Shown one piece after another: positions 9,916 to 19,248 of a stretch of DNA of 64,000 nucleotides. This DNA is from Micromonospora inyonensis (GTDB lineage: Bacteria; Actinomycetota; Actinomycetes; Mycobacteriales; Micromonosporaceae), in contig NZ_FMHU01000002.1 in the NCBI RefSeq assembly GCF_900091415.1, forward strand, positions 930,001 to 994,000. Direction: 5' to 3'. The translations under genes were made by a program, and so were the position numbers. Each line of letters opens with the position of its first letter. The first letter of the stretch is position 1. A model generated the notes under the pieces. That model was not told the origin of the DNA. It ran no database searches and saw only the letters and a program-made list of their open reading frames with translations.

Positions 9916-10085
9916 ATGGACCGGGTGATCGCGGTGCTGCTCGGCGCGGTGGCGCTGGTCGCTCTGGTCAAAGTGGCCAGTAGGGCGTCACGGTGACCCG
10001 GGTGGAGATCACGGCGGTCGAGCCGTCGCCCGCGCATCCCTCACGCGACGGAGAAGCAGATGCGCGCCGACGGTGACGGGCGGGT
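9916..10085 (+). pseudogene. Degenerate, internally deleted SPFH gene copy
   Basis: Two blocks match the intact SPFH gene downstream. Bases 9916-9993 resemble its start (10209-10289), sharing for example GTGATCGCGGTGCTG, with a 9-base loss. Bases 9993-10085 resemble its interior (about 10677-10772), including GAGAAGCAGATGCGCGCCGA. Roughly 390 bases between these blocks are gone. A TGA at 9994-9996 leaves a 26-residue peptide from ATG 9916 that could still be made as a one-helix membrane peptide. The intact paralogue nearby makes the pseudogene reading secure. Confidence 0.8.
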
Positions 10086-10106
10086 CCGCGTCCTCCCGCC
10101 CGGTGC

Positions 10107-10208
10107 GGGGGACGGCATCCAGGTGACCCGGGCCACGGGGCGCGACCGCCCTGGCCCGGCAGGACGACATTTCTTCGGGGAACTCTCCCCAGTCGAAAGG
10201 GAGAACGT
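10107..10208 (+). pseudogene. Duplicated 3' end of nfeD
   Basis: Bases 10107-10208 align with the last ~95 bases of nfeD and its spacer (9819-9915). They share GGGGCGCGACCGCCCTGG and GGCAGGACGACAT, then diverge by small indels that break the frame. The fragment sits directly before the intact SPFH start, so the SPFH ribosome binding region is itself derived from the duplicated nfeD end. Confidence 0.78.
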
Positions 10209-11318
10209 ATGGAACTGGTGATCGCGGTGCTGTTCGGCGCCATGGCGCTGGTCGCGGTGATCGCTCTGGCCAAGGCGGTGCGCATCGTGCCGCAGCAGCG
10301 TCAGGACGTGGTCGAGCGGCTCGGCAAGTACAAGCGCACCCTGAACCCCGGGCTGAACCTGCTGGTCCCGTTCATCGACGCGGTACGTACCAAGGTCGAC
10401 ATGCGCGAGCAGGTGGTCAGCTTCCCGCCGCAGCCGGTGATCACCTCGGACAACCTGGTCGTCTCGATCGACACCGTGCTCTACTTCAAGGTGATCGACT
10501 CGGCGCGGGCCACGTACGAGATCTCGAACTTCCTCCAGGCGATCGAGCAGCTCACCGTCACCACGCTGCGGAACGTGATCGGCTCGCTGGACCTGGAGCG
10601 GGCGCTGACCAGCCGGGAGGAGATCAACCGGCACCTGTCCGGTGTGCTGGACGAGACCACCGGCCGCTGGGGCATCAAGGTGACCCGGGTGGAGATCAAG
10701 GCGATCGAGCCGCCGCCGAGCATCCGTGACTCGATGGAGAAGCAGATGCGCGCCGAGCGGGACCGCCGGGCCGCGATCCTCAACGCCGAGGGGCACAAGC
10801 AGTCGCAGATCCTCACCGCCGAGGGTGAGAAGCAGGCGGCGGTGCTGCGGGCCGACGGTGACCGGCAGGCGCGGATCCTCCAGGCCGAGGGGCAGGCGAA
10901 GGCGATCCGGACCGTCTTCGACGCGATCCACCAGGCCAACCCGAGCCAGAAGGTGCTCGCCTACCAGTACCTCCAGGCCCTGCCCCAGATCGCCAACGGC
11001 ACCGCCAACAAGGTCTGGATCGTTCCGGCCGAGTTGACCAAGGCCCTGGAGGGCATGGGCGGCGCGCTCGGCGGGCTGAGCCAGATGGTCGGTGACGCCC
11101 CGACGGCGCAGGCCTCGTCCGGGGCGAGCGACGTGGAGCGGGAGGCCGCCGAGGCCGCGCAGGCCGCGGCGGCCGCCGCCCGGCAGATCCACGACGAGGT
11201 ACGCGTCGCCGAGGCGCAGGCCACCGGCGGCCACGGCCCGCAGGGGCTGCCCGCGCCGGAGCCGGTGTCCCCGAACAGCCTGCTCCAGGACCCGGCCGAC
11301 CAGCGCGAACGGGGCTGA
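10209..11318 (+). CDS. SPFH/Band 7 (stomatin-like) protein
   Basis: The 369-residue protein has one N-terminal membrane helix (residues 2-20) and then the Band 7 core, starting RIVPQQRQDVVERLGKYKR and including SFPPQPVITSDNLVVSID. A long coiled-coil region rich in Glu/Ala/Gln follows (about 170-250, repeated 'AEG.KQ' units), then an Ala-rich tail. Stomatin-like proteins oligomerise at the inner membrane and organise proteases and microdomains with NfeD partners. The SD is AAAGGGAG. It is the intact copy of a duplicated pair. Confidence 0.9.
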   Translation: MELVIAVLFGAMALVAVIALAKAVRIVPQQRQDVVERLGKYKRTLNPGLNLLVPFIDAVRTKVDMREQVVSFPPQPVITSDNLVVSIDTVLYFKVIDSARATYEISNFLQAIEQLTVTTLRNVIGSLDLERALTSREEINRHLSGVLDETTGRWGIKVTRVEIKAIEPPPSIRDSMEKQMRAERDRRAAILNAEGHKQSQILTAEGEKQAAVLRADGDRQARILQAEGQAKAIRTVFDAIHQANPSQKVLAYQYLQALPQIANGTANKVWIVPAELTKALEGMGGALGGLSQMVGDAPTAQASSGASDVEREAAEAAQAAAAAARQIHDEVRVAEAQATGGHGPQGLPAPEPVSPNSLLQDPADQRERG

Positions 11319-11525
11319 CCAGGGCGAACGGCGCCGCCTCCGGCTCCGGGGGCAAAAAGCGAATATCGCTCATACGGCGCTCCGGTGCCTGCCACGATCG
11401 GTTCGAGGACCGAAGGTGACCAGGTGCCGGGGCGCCGTACGCGTCCCTGGCCGCCGGGCCGGTCCATCTCGCCGACCGTATGGTCGGTGGGCCCGCCGGC
11501 CCCGGAGCAGTGAGCGAGGTGACGC

Positions 11526-12308
11526 ATGAACGATCCGACGAGACCGGTCCGTTCCCGCGCGGCGGTGCCCGGGGCGCACGACCCGACAGGACCCATCGGC
11601 TCGCGTCGTACCGGTGGTGGGTTCGGGGTGCTGCCCTTCGTCGTCGAACCGACCCCGGCCGGCCCGGCCACCGACGCCACCTGGGCCTGGTCGATGCGAC
11701 GGCTCGCCCGTGCGTCGGTGTGGCTGCTGCCGGCGTACGCGATCCTCTACGGCACGGTGGCGCTGGCCAGCGACGGTGGCGCCGGCAACGATCCGTACCC
11801 GGCTGACGGCCGACCGCTCTACCTGATCGGCTGGGTCGGCGCAGTGTGGATCGGCCTGCTCGCCCTGCTGGCGCTGGCCGGTCTGCTGGTGACCACCCGC
11901 AGCCGGCGCAGCGCCGCCGCCGGTCTGCTGGTCAGCCTGGCCGGGACGGTGCTGATGCTGCCGTTCGCCGGGCTCACCGAGCAGACCCCGGTCTTCGGCA
12001 CCACCGCGCGGAGTCTGGTCCTGGTCGGAGCGACCTGCTACAGCGCCGGCTGGGCGCTGACCGGATGGGCGGTCGCCCGCTCCGGGGTGTTCAGCATCGG
12101 GGACGGGGCGATGCTGGTCATCGCCGCGCCCCTGCTCGGCCTCGGCGGCGCGCTGGTCGGTTCGTTGCAGACCTTCGGCGCGATGTTCGCGCTGGTGGCC
12201 GGGATCGGCGTCGCCTACCGCGCGGGCCGGCTGGTGCCCCGGCAGATCGTCCGGGACGCCGCCGCCGCGAGTCTGGCCACCCCCACGCCCCCGGCCGGCA
12301 CCCGATGA
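11526..12308 (+). CDS. Hypothetical polytopic membrane protein
   Basis: The 260-residue protein has a Pro/Arg-rich cytosolic start (about 50 residues), then roughly six hydrophobic segments (near 62-82, 98-122, 130-150, 162-180, 190-208 and 210-228). No family motif is recognised. The SD is GAGGTG before ATG 11526. The stop lies inside an ATGA shared with an in-frame ATG upstream of the penicillin-binding protein, so the two may be coupled; a role in the cell envelope is only a guess from this position. Confidence 0.65.
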   Translation: MNDPTRPVRSRAAVPGAHDPTGPIGSRRTGGGFGVLPFVVEPTPAGPATDATWAWSMRRLARASVWLLPAYAILYGTVALASDGGAGNDPYPADGRPLYLIGWVGAVWIGLLALLALAGLLVTTRSRRSAAAGLLVSLAGTVLMLPFAGLTEQTPVFGTTARSLVLVGATCYSAGWALTGWAVARSGVFSIGDGAMLVIAAPLLGLGGALVGSLQTFGAMFALVAGIGVAYRAGRLVPRQIVRDAAAASLATPTPPAGTR

Positions 12309-12418
12309 CCGGGGATCCGGGACGGACCGGACACCGCCCCGCCCCGCGCCCCGACCGGTGGGGCCGGCACCGGCGGGTCGCCGTGAGTTTCCTGGCAACC
12401 CGCGCCAGGGAGTGGGCG

Positions 12419-14641
12419 ATGCTCGCAAAACCGCGTCAACCTGGAGAAATGCGTTCCCGATCGCTGGTGGGCCGGCTGGCCGCCGTGGTGCTCTGCGGTG
12501 TCCTCGCCGGGCTCGTCCTGGCCGCTGCCGCCTTCCCCGGCAACCTCTTCCTCGGCCTGACCGTGAAGGCGACCAGCGACGCCTGGGGTGGCCTGCCGCA
12601 GGAACTGCGTGCTCCCGCCACCGCCCAGCGCACCGCGGTCTACGCCCGCGACGGACGGACGCTGATCACCAACTTCTACGACGTCGACCGCCGGGACGTG
12701 CCGCTGACGGAGATCGCTCCGGTGATGCGCCAGGCGATCGTGGCGGCCGAGGACCGGCGCTTCTACTCCCACGGCGGGGTGGACCTGCGGGGAGTGGCCC
12801 GCGCACTGGTCACCAACGCCAAGGAGGGGACGACGCAGGGCGCCTCGACGCTGACCATGCAGTACGTCCGCAACGTGCTCAAGAGCGACCCGGAGCGCAC
12901 CGCCGAGGAACGCCAGAGCGCGACCGAGGTGAGCGCCGGGCGCAAGCTCCAGGAGATCCGGTACGCCGCCGCGCTGGAGCAGACCCTCGACAAGGACGAG
13001 ATCCTCGCCCGCTACCTCAACATCGCGTACTTCGGTTCCGGGGCGTACGGCATCGCGGCGGCCAGCGAACGGTACTTCAGCGTGACCCCGGCCGAGCTGA
13101 CCCTCGCCCAGGCCGCCCTGCTGGCGGGTCTGGTGCAGTCGCCGAACGAGTACAGCCCGATCGACGGCGACCGCGACGCGGCCCTGGTGCGCCGCTCGTA
13201 CGTGCTCGACTCGATGGTGGTCACCGGCGCGATCACCACCGCACAGGCGGACCGGGCCCGCGCCGAGGACCTGACGCTCGACCCGACCGAGCAGCCCAAC
13301 GGCTGCACCGCGATCCCCGGCAGCCACGCGGACTGGGGCTTCTTCTGCGACTACCTGCGCAGCTGGTGGCTGGCGCAGCCGGCGTTCGGCGGCACCGTCG
13401 CCGAACGCGAACAGGCCCTGCGTCGGGGCGGGTACACCGTCGTCACCTCGCTGGACCCGACGGTGCAGGCGAGCGCGCTACGCCAGTCGCTGGCGGTCTT
13501 CGACTCCGACGAACCCCGGGCCCTGCCGATCGCGGCCGTCGAGCCGGGCACCGGCCGGGTGCTGGCGATGGCGGTCAACCGGAACTACAGCCTCGCCGCC
13601 AATCCCGCCGGGCAGGACAACCGCCCGAACACGGTCAACCAGCTCGTGGCCGGTGGCGGGGCCATCGACGGCTACCAGGCCGGGTCGACGTTCAAGCTGT
13701 TCACCATGCTCGCCGCCCTGGAGTCGGGGCTGCCGCTGGACACCGAGTACTACGCGCCGACCCGGCTGCCCACCCGGTACCCGGCGGAGGGGTCGACGGC
13801 GGTCTGCGGTGACCGGTGGTGCCCGGCCAACGCCGACCCGGCCAGCATGAACGGCTACCGGACCATGTGGGACGCCTTCGGCCGGTCGGTGAACACGTAC
13901 TTCGTCCGGCTCTCCGAGCAGGTCGGCCCGGCGAAGGTGGTCGAGATGGCGCAGCGGCTCGGCATCACGTTCCGCTCGGACCTCGACGAGAAGCTGGCCC
14001 GTACCGACGCCGCCGACTGGGGGGCGTTCACCCTCGGCGTGTCGGCCACCACCCCGCTCGACCTGGCCGCCGCGTACGCCACCGTGGCCGCCGAGGGCAC
14101 GTACTGCGCTCCGCTGCCGGTGCTCTCGGTCGCCGGCCCGGACGGCACGAAGCTGCCGGTCGGCGACCCGTCCTGCCGCCGGGTGCTCGACGCCGACGTG
14201 GCGCGGGCGGCCACCGACGCGGCCCGCTGTCCGGTCGGCCAGGATCCCGCGTACGGTCGGTGCACCGGCGGCACCGCCGCCGCTGCGGACCGGATCGTCG
14301 ACGGCCGCCCGCTGGCCGGCAAGTCGGGCACCTCGGACCAGGACGCCACCAAGTCGTTCGTCGCGTACACCCCGCAGGTCGCCGTCGCCGGCATCGCGGC
14401 GAACCCCGACGACCCCACCGACCGGGTGGGCATCGCGGCGCAGTCCGGCGTGGTGGAGGCGGTGGCCCGGGTGATCGTCGCCGCGACCGAGGGCAGACCG
14501 GAGGCGGACTTCACCCCGCCGAGCCGGGATCTCGCCCTCGGCGACGAACCCGAGCGGCGCGCACCGCCCACCCGCTCCGGCGACGACGAGAACGACCTCG
14601 ACCTCCGCGAGTGGTTCGACCGTCTCCGTACGCCCCGCTGA
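12419..14641 (+). CDS. Bifunctional penicillin-binding protein (class A)
   Basis: This enzyme polymerises lipid II and cross-links peptidoglycan outside the membrane. It has one N-terminal membrane helix and a GT51 transglycosylase domain (EDRRFYSHGGVDLRG near residue 111, GASTLTMQYVRNVL). The transpeptidase domain shows all three motifs: Ser-x-x-Lys in GSTFKLF (about 422), SVN in SVNTYF (about 489) and KSGTS (about 635). From ATG 12419 it has 740 residues, with SD AGGGAG. An alternative ATG at 12305 overlaps the preceding stop and would add 38 basic residues. An acidic tail ends the protein. Confidence 0.9.
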   Translation: MLAKPRQPGEMRSRSLVGRLAAVVLCGVLAGLVLAAAAFPGNLFLGLTVKATSDAWGGLPQELRAPATAQRTAVYARDGRTLITNFYDVDRRDVPLTEIAPVMRQAIVAAEDRRFYSHGGVDLRGVARALVTNAKEGTTQGASTLTMQYVRNVLKSDPERTAEERQSATEVSAGRKLQEIRYAAALEQTLDKDEILARYLNIAYFGSGAYGIAAASERYFSVTPAELTLAQAALLAGLVQSPNEYSPIDGDRDAALVRRSYVLDSMVVTGAITTAQADRARAEDLTLDPTEQPNGCTAIPGSHADWGFFCDYLRSWWLAQPAFGGTVAEREQALRRGGYTVVTSLDPTVQASALRQSLAVFDSDEPRALPIAAVEPGTGRVLAMAVNRNYSLAANPAGQDNRPNTVNQLVAGGGAIDGYQAGSTFKLFTMLAALESGLPLDTEYYAPTRLPTRYPAEGSTAVCGDRWCPANADPASMNGYRTMWDAFGRSVNTYFVRLSEQVGPAKVVEMAQRLGITFRSDLDEKLARTDAADWGAFTLGVSATTPLDLAAAYATVAAEGTYCAPLPVLSVAGPDGTKLPVGDPSCRRVLDADVARAATDAARCPVGQDPAYGRCTGGTAAAADRIVDGRPLAGKSGTSDQDATKSFVAYTPQVAVAGIAANPDDPTDRVGIAAQSGVVEAVARVIVAATEGRPEADFTPPSRDLALGDEPERRAPPTRSGDDENDLDLREWFDRLRTPR

Positions 14642-14754
14642 ACGGAGTTCCGCGCCTGCTCGGCGCCGCCCGCTGGCGGACCGGACCAGCGTCGTCGAGG
14701 AGCGGCTGGAGAGCATCCCCCGCTCTCGCGGACGTCGCCCGGCTGGCTCTATGG

Positions 14755-15323
14755 TGGCGGCAGCCGGTAGCCGGGCGGGTCGGCGCGCCGCGCGGTGGTC
14801 GGCGTCCGGCACCGGCCGGTGGCCGTCGGCCAGCTCGGTCACGGTGACCACCCGCCCGGCCAGCGACAGGCGGCGCAGCCCCGCCGCGTCGGCGCTCCCG
14901 GTGATCACGACCGGCTCACCGAGCGTCCGCCACGCGTGCCGGAGCGCGTCGAGCGCCGGGGAGGAGTGCCCGGTGCCCTCGGGCAGGGCGGCGGTGGTCA
15001 GCGGCGCCACCCCGGCCAGCACGCAGCCGAAGAACGCCGGCCAGTACTCGACGGCCGCGCCGACGCGCAGGATCGCGTACCCGCCGGGCGGCACGCCCCG
15101 GGCCCGCAGCGTCGCGGACCGCGCGGGCCCGGTCGAGCAGGTCGGGGTGGGCCAGGAAGTCGGTGCCGCCGTCGGCGGCGACCAGGTGGAGACCGGCGTC
15201 CGGGAACCGCTGTGCCGCGCGGGCCAGCGCCTCGCCCAGCGTCCGCGGATGCTCCGGGTCGTCGGGCAGGTCACCCCCGTGGCTGACGGCGGGACGGCGG
15301 CCGGACGGGTGGGGAACGGTCAC
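14755..15323 (-). pseudogene. Truncated, frameshifted AMP-binding (acyl/aminoacyl adenylate) ligase
   Basis: From a GTG at 15323, which overlaps the MFS stop (GTGA), the frame encodes an AMP-ligase N-terminus (LGEALARAAQRFPDAGLHLV). Near 15115 the homology moves to another frame with LRARGVPPGGYAILRVG and WPAFFGCVLAGVAPLT. Similarity fades at about 14755, so only about the first 190 of 500 or more residues remain; no phosphate-binding loop or adenylation core is present. The wording resembles adenylating enzymes of fatty-acyl or nonribosomal peptide pathways. Together with the adjacent transporter it looks like the remains of a small biosynthetic locus. Confidence 0.7.
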
Positions 15324-16632
15324 GGGGCTACCTCGGCTGGTGGTCGGCGTGCAGCGGCCCGGAGGCGGACGTGGACGACGAGGAAGGCGAGCGCGGCGGC
15401 CAGCGCCAGCCCGTGGGCGACCCCGACGACCGGGAATGGCGGGAACCGGTCCAGCAGCACGGCGCAGATGATCATGCCGAGCCCGAAGCCGGCGTTCTGC
15501 GCCGCGCTGGCGAAGCCGAACAGGCGGGGCCGCAGGTCGCCGTCGACCGCCTGGAGGCGGGTGGTGTAGCTGATCTCGGCGTAGCCGTCGGCCGCGCCGG
15601 CCGCCAGGGTCACCGGGACCAGCAGCCAGACCGGCAGGCCGGTGAAGGCGAGCACGAAACAGACCGACATCAGGCAGGTGGCCACGCCGAAGGGCAGCTC
15701 CGTCGGGCCCCGCCCGGCGCGTTTCGCCCGCCGGGCGGCCCAGCGGCCGGCGAGCAGGCTGCCCGCCGCCCAGGCGGTGGTGAAGACGGCGGCGAACGTG
15801 GCGGGGGAGTCGGGGCGGACCAGGGTCGCGTACACCGGCAGCCCGACGTTGTGCGACGCGGAGCCGAGGGCGTCCGCGGCGCGTACCGCGATCATCGCCG
15901 GCACCACCGGGGCGACGGCCCGGAGCAGCCCGAACCGACCGGGTGCGCGGCCCTCGACGGCGGGACGCCCGGCGGTGGCCGGCCGACCGACGGCGGCGGT
16001 ACGCCGGGCCACCGGCAGCAGGAGCAGGGCGGAGAGCAGGTAGGTGGCGGCGTCCACCAGGAACGCCACGTGGTAGCCGAGCCATCCGACGAGCACGCCC
16101 GCCGAGGCGAACCCGAGCAGCATCCCCGCCGAGCGCAGCGTGACCACCAGGCCGTTGGCCCGGGTCAACCGGTCCGGACCGACCATGGTGGGCAGGTGCG
16201 CGCGCATCGCCATACCCCAGAGCGTCTGGCCGGCACCGAGCGCCACCGCGAGTCCGTACAGGACGGCGGTCCGCGCGTCGGCGGGGGCCGTGACCAGCAG
16301 GACGAGCATGCCGGCTGGGACCAGGTCGGCACCGATCATCAGGTACGGCGACGGTGGCGGCCGGCGAGCCGCCCGGCGACCGGCCCGGTGAGGAACCCGG
16401 CAGCGAGGCGGACGGCCATGAAGGCGCCGGTCTGCACCGTGGAACCGGTCAGGTGCAGGACGAACAGGCCCAGCGCCACCAGGTTCAGGAAGCTGCCGAA
16501 GGTCGACACGGCGTGTGCGGTGGCCACGAGCCGTAGGTCCCCCCACGCCCGGTCCACCTCTGCTGGTGCGCCCAACCCGATCCCGCTTCCCTTGGTGCGT
16601 GGCTGGCAATCATGCCGTCGCCGGCAACGCAT
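15320..16632 (-). pseudogene. MFS transporter with a frameshift
   Basis: The N-terminus lies in one frame (LVATAHAVSTFGSFLNLVALGL to GRLAGRHRRRT then stop). The rest, from YLMIGADLVPAGMLVLL to the stop at 15320, lies in the next. One missing G near 16345 would join them as RHRRRYLMIGADL. The joined protein has about 12 helices and the drug-export-type MFS layout, with FASAGVLVGWLGYHVAF in the middle. The start is uncertain: GTG 16557 or an upstream ATG at 16632. It is coupled to the broken AMP-ligase gene. A sequencing error cannot be excluded. Confidence 0.7.
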
Positions 16633-16700
16633 TTCAATTCCCGGATGTCCGGTGACCGCCCGGTGACCGGGCCGGCGTGGGAATTGGGCAGAATCCTCCG

Positions 16701-17510
16701 GTGCCCGTCCACCAGATCACCGACCCCGACGACGACCGGATCGCCGACTACCGGGCGTTGACCGACGTCGAGCTGCGCACCCGGTGGGAGCCGCCGCACG
16801 GGCTCTTCATCGCCGAGGGGGAGCTGGTGCTGCGCCGGGCGCTGCGGGCCGGCTACCCGCCCCGGTCGTTCCTGGTCGACGCCAAGCGGGTCGACCAGCT
16901 CGCCGACCTGGACACCGGCGACGCCCCGGTCTACGCGGCCACCCCGGACGTGCTGGAACGGGCCACCGGCTTCCACGTGCACCGGGGGGTGCTCGCCTCG
17001 TTCCGGCGGCTGCCCCTGCCCAGCCCGGCGGAGCTGCTCACCGCCGCCCGGCGGGTGGTGATCCTCGAGGACGTCAACAACCACACCAACCTGGGGGCGA
17101 TCTTCCGGGCGGTGGCCGCGCTCGGGGTGGACGGGGTACTGCTCTCCCCGTCCTGCGCCGACCCGCTCTACCGGCGCAGCGTCCGGGTCAGCATGGGCGA
17201 GGTGTTCGCCGTCCCGTACGCCAAGCTGGAGCCCTGGCCGGACGGCCTGGCGCAGGTCCGGGCGGCCGGCTTCACGGTGCTGGCGATGACGCCCGCGCCG
17301 GACGCGGTGCCGATCCAGCGGCTCACCGCCGACCAGCGTGCCCGGTCCGCCCTGCTGCTCGGCGCGGAGGGCCCGGGGCTGAGCCGGGCCGCGCAGGCCG
17401 CCAGTGACGTCCGGGTGGTGATCCCGATGCGCCGCAACGTCGATTCCCTCAACGTCGCCGCCGCCACTGCGGTGGCCTGCTGGGAACTGGGCCGCGACGA
17501 CCCGCTCTGA
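16701..17510 (+). CDS. TrmH/SpoU family RNA 2'-O-methyltransferase
   Basis: The protein transfers a methyl group from SAM to a ribose 2'-OH of rRNA or tRNA. The SPOUT-fold motifs are present: motif 1 NNHTNLGAIFRAVAALGVDG, motif 2 LLGAEGPGLS, and motif 3 IPMRRNVDSLNVAAATAVA. An N-terminal substrate-binding domain (about residues 1-110) includes EGELVLRRAL. GTG 16701 gives 269 residues and no clear SD, so translation may be leaderless; GTG 16677 is a possible earlier start. The exact RNA target cannot be read. Confidence 0.87.
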   Translation: MPVHQITDPDDDRIADYRALTDVELRTRWEPPHGLFIAEGELVLRRALRAGYPPRSFLVDAKRVDQLADLDTGDAPVYAATPDVLERATGFHVHRGVLASFRRLPLPSPAELLTAARRVVILEDVNNHTNLGAIFRAVAALGVDGVLLSPSCADPLYRRSVRVSMGEVFAVPYAKLEPWPDGLAQVRAAGFTVLAMTPAPDAVPIQRLTADQRARSALLLGAEGPGLSRAAQAASDVRVVIPMRRNVDSLNVAAATAVACWELGRDDPL

Positions 17511-17553
17511 GGCCGTCGGGCCTGGCCAGCCGGGCCGTGTCACGCACGGTAGC

Positions 17554-19057
17554 GTGTCGCCCGTGTTCCCTACCGTCCGTGAGGTTCTGGCGCTGGACCC
17601 GGTCCGGCACGGTGCGCCGCGCCTGGTCGCCGGGGAGCGGGCGGTGGACCGGCGGGTGCGCTGGGTGCACGTCGCCGAGGTGCCCGACATCGCCACCCTG
17701 CTGCGCGGCGGCGAGCTGGTCCTGACCACCGGCATCGGACTGCCCGCCGACGACGCGGGCCTGCGCGCGTTCATCGACACGCTCGCCGAGGTCGAGGTCT
17801 CCGGCCTCGTCGTCGAGCTGGGCCGCCGGTACTTCGGCGGGGTCCCCCGGGTGATGGTGGCCGCCGCCGCGCGGCGTGGACTGCCCCTGGTGGAACTGCG
17901 CCGGGCCACCCCGTTCGTCCGGATCACCGAGGCGGTGCATGCGCTGATCGTCGACGCCCAGCTGCACGAGCTGCGCGCCACCGAGGAGATCCACCAGCGG
18001 TTCACCGAGCTGTCGGTCTCCGGGGCGGGGCCGCAGGAGGTGGTCCGGCAGGCCGCCGAGCTGGCCGGCTGCCCGGTGGTGCTGGAGAACCTGGCCCGCC
18101 AGGTGCTCGCGTACGACCCGGCGGGGGAGAGCGCCGAGCTGCTGCTGGACGGCTGGGAACAGCACTCCCGGCGGATCCAGCCCGCCGGGCGGACCGCGTA
18201 CGACGTGGACAGCGGCTGGCTGGTCACCACGGTCGGCGCGCGGGAACAGGACTGGGGTCGGCTGCTGCTGCGCTGGCCCGGTGGGGAGGCGGCCACCGCC
18301 CCGCCCGGCGGAACCGCTCCGCCGACCCGGTTGACCATCCTGGTCGAACGGGCCGCCTCCACCCTCGCGCTCGGTCGGCTGATCCGCCGGGACGCCGAAG
18401 GGCTGGAACGGCAGCTGCACCGGACCCTGCTCACCGCCCTGCTCGACCACTCCCGACCGGTCGACGAGGTGGCCCTGCGGGCCCGTGCGCTCGGTCGGGG
18501 CGCTGCTCGCGCTCGCCGGCCCGGCGGCCGAGGCGAAGGCCCTGGCCGCGTTCGCCACCGCGCTGCGCCGGGCACGCGTCGACGCCCGTCCCGCCCCCGG
18601 CACGCCCGGCGCGGTGATCGTGGCGGCCGGTTCCGGGGTGGGCAGCCTCCGCGAGGCCCACCGGTCACTGGTCGAGGCCCGGCAGGTCGCCGACGCCGCC
18701 CGTCGGGACCGGCGGGACCTGCCGGTGTTCCGGTTGCCGCACGTCGGCCTGGCCGGGCTGCTGCACCTGCTGCGGGAGGATCCCCGGGTGCAGGTCTTCG
18801 TGGAGCGGGAACTCGGGTCACTGCTGGCGTACGACGCCCGGCACCCCCGGGACCAGTTGCTCGGGACACTCCGGGTCTATCTGGAGCAGGGCCGGAACAA
18901 GTCCGCCGGGGCGGTCGCCGCGCACCTGTCCCGGCCGGCGTTCTACGAACGGCTGGCCCGGATCGCCCGGATCCTCGACGCCGATCTCGACTCGGTCGAC
19001 GCCTGCCTCTCCCTGCACGTCGCCCTGCTCGCCCTGGACGCCGTCCGCACCCGCTGA
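17554..19057 (+). pseudogene. PucR-family transcription regulator, internally deleted and frameshifted
   Basis: From GTG 17554 the protein begins with a PucR N-terminal ligand-binding domain (FPTVREVLALDPV, LLRGGELVLTTGIGLP) and continues to EVALRARALG near 18495. Homology resumes in the +1 frame at VGALLALAGPAAEAKALAAF. It then runs to the C-terminal helix-turn-helix (LLGTLRVYLEQGRNKSAGA, HLSRPAFYERLARI) and a TGA at 19057. PucR proteins normally have some 60-70 residues between these points, so a deletion with frameshift has probably occurred. Both end domains remain recognisable, so loss is recent or the assembly is wrong. Confidence 0.72.
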
Positions 19058-19181
19058 CCGCCGGGCACCCCTCATCACCAAAATGTACGGACCGTTACGC
19101 CGGTTGGGAGATCGGTCCTCCTGCCGGCGAAGCCGAGGTGGCGGCCTCGGGTGTGTTCTTTTCCACCGAATGTAGTCAATC

Positions 19182-19211
19182 TTGTGCAAACAGTCTCGGT
19201 GCCGCTAGATT
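19182..19211 (+). promoter_or_regulatory. Promoter of the RHS toxin locus
   Basis: TTGTGC at 19182-19187 and TAGATT at 19206-19211 form a -35/-10 pair with an 18-base spacer. They lie in a stretch visibly richer in A/T than the surroundings. The start of transcription would fall near 19218, leaving about 30 bases to GTG 19249. No other promoter this good is seen until 33 kb, so it may drive the whole three-gene locus. Confidence 0.5.
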
Positions 19212-19248
19212 GATGAAGCTCGATACATGGATACGCGGGGGAGGATCG

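Noticed and set aside
11846..14641. Extending the penicillin-binding protein upstream to 931 residues
   Set aside because: The extra sequence overlaps the membrane protein gene in another frame and lacks any conserved domain; starts at 12419 or 12305 suffice.
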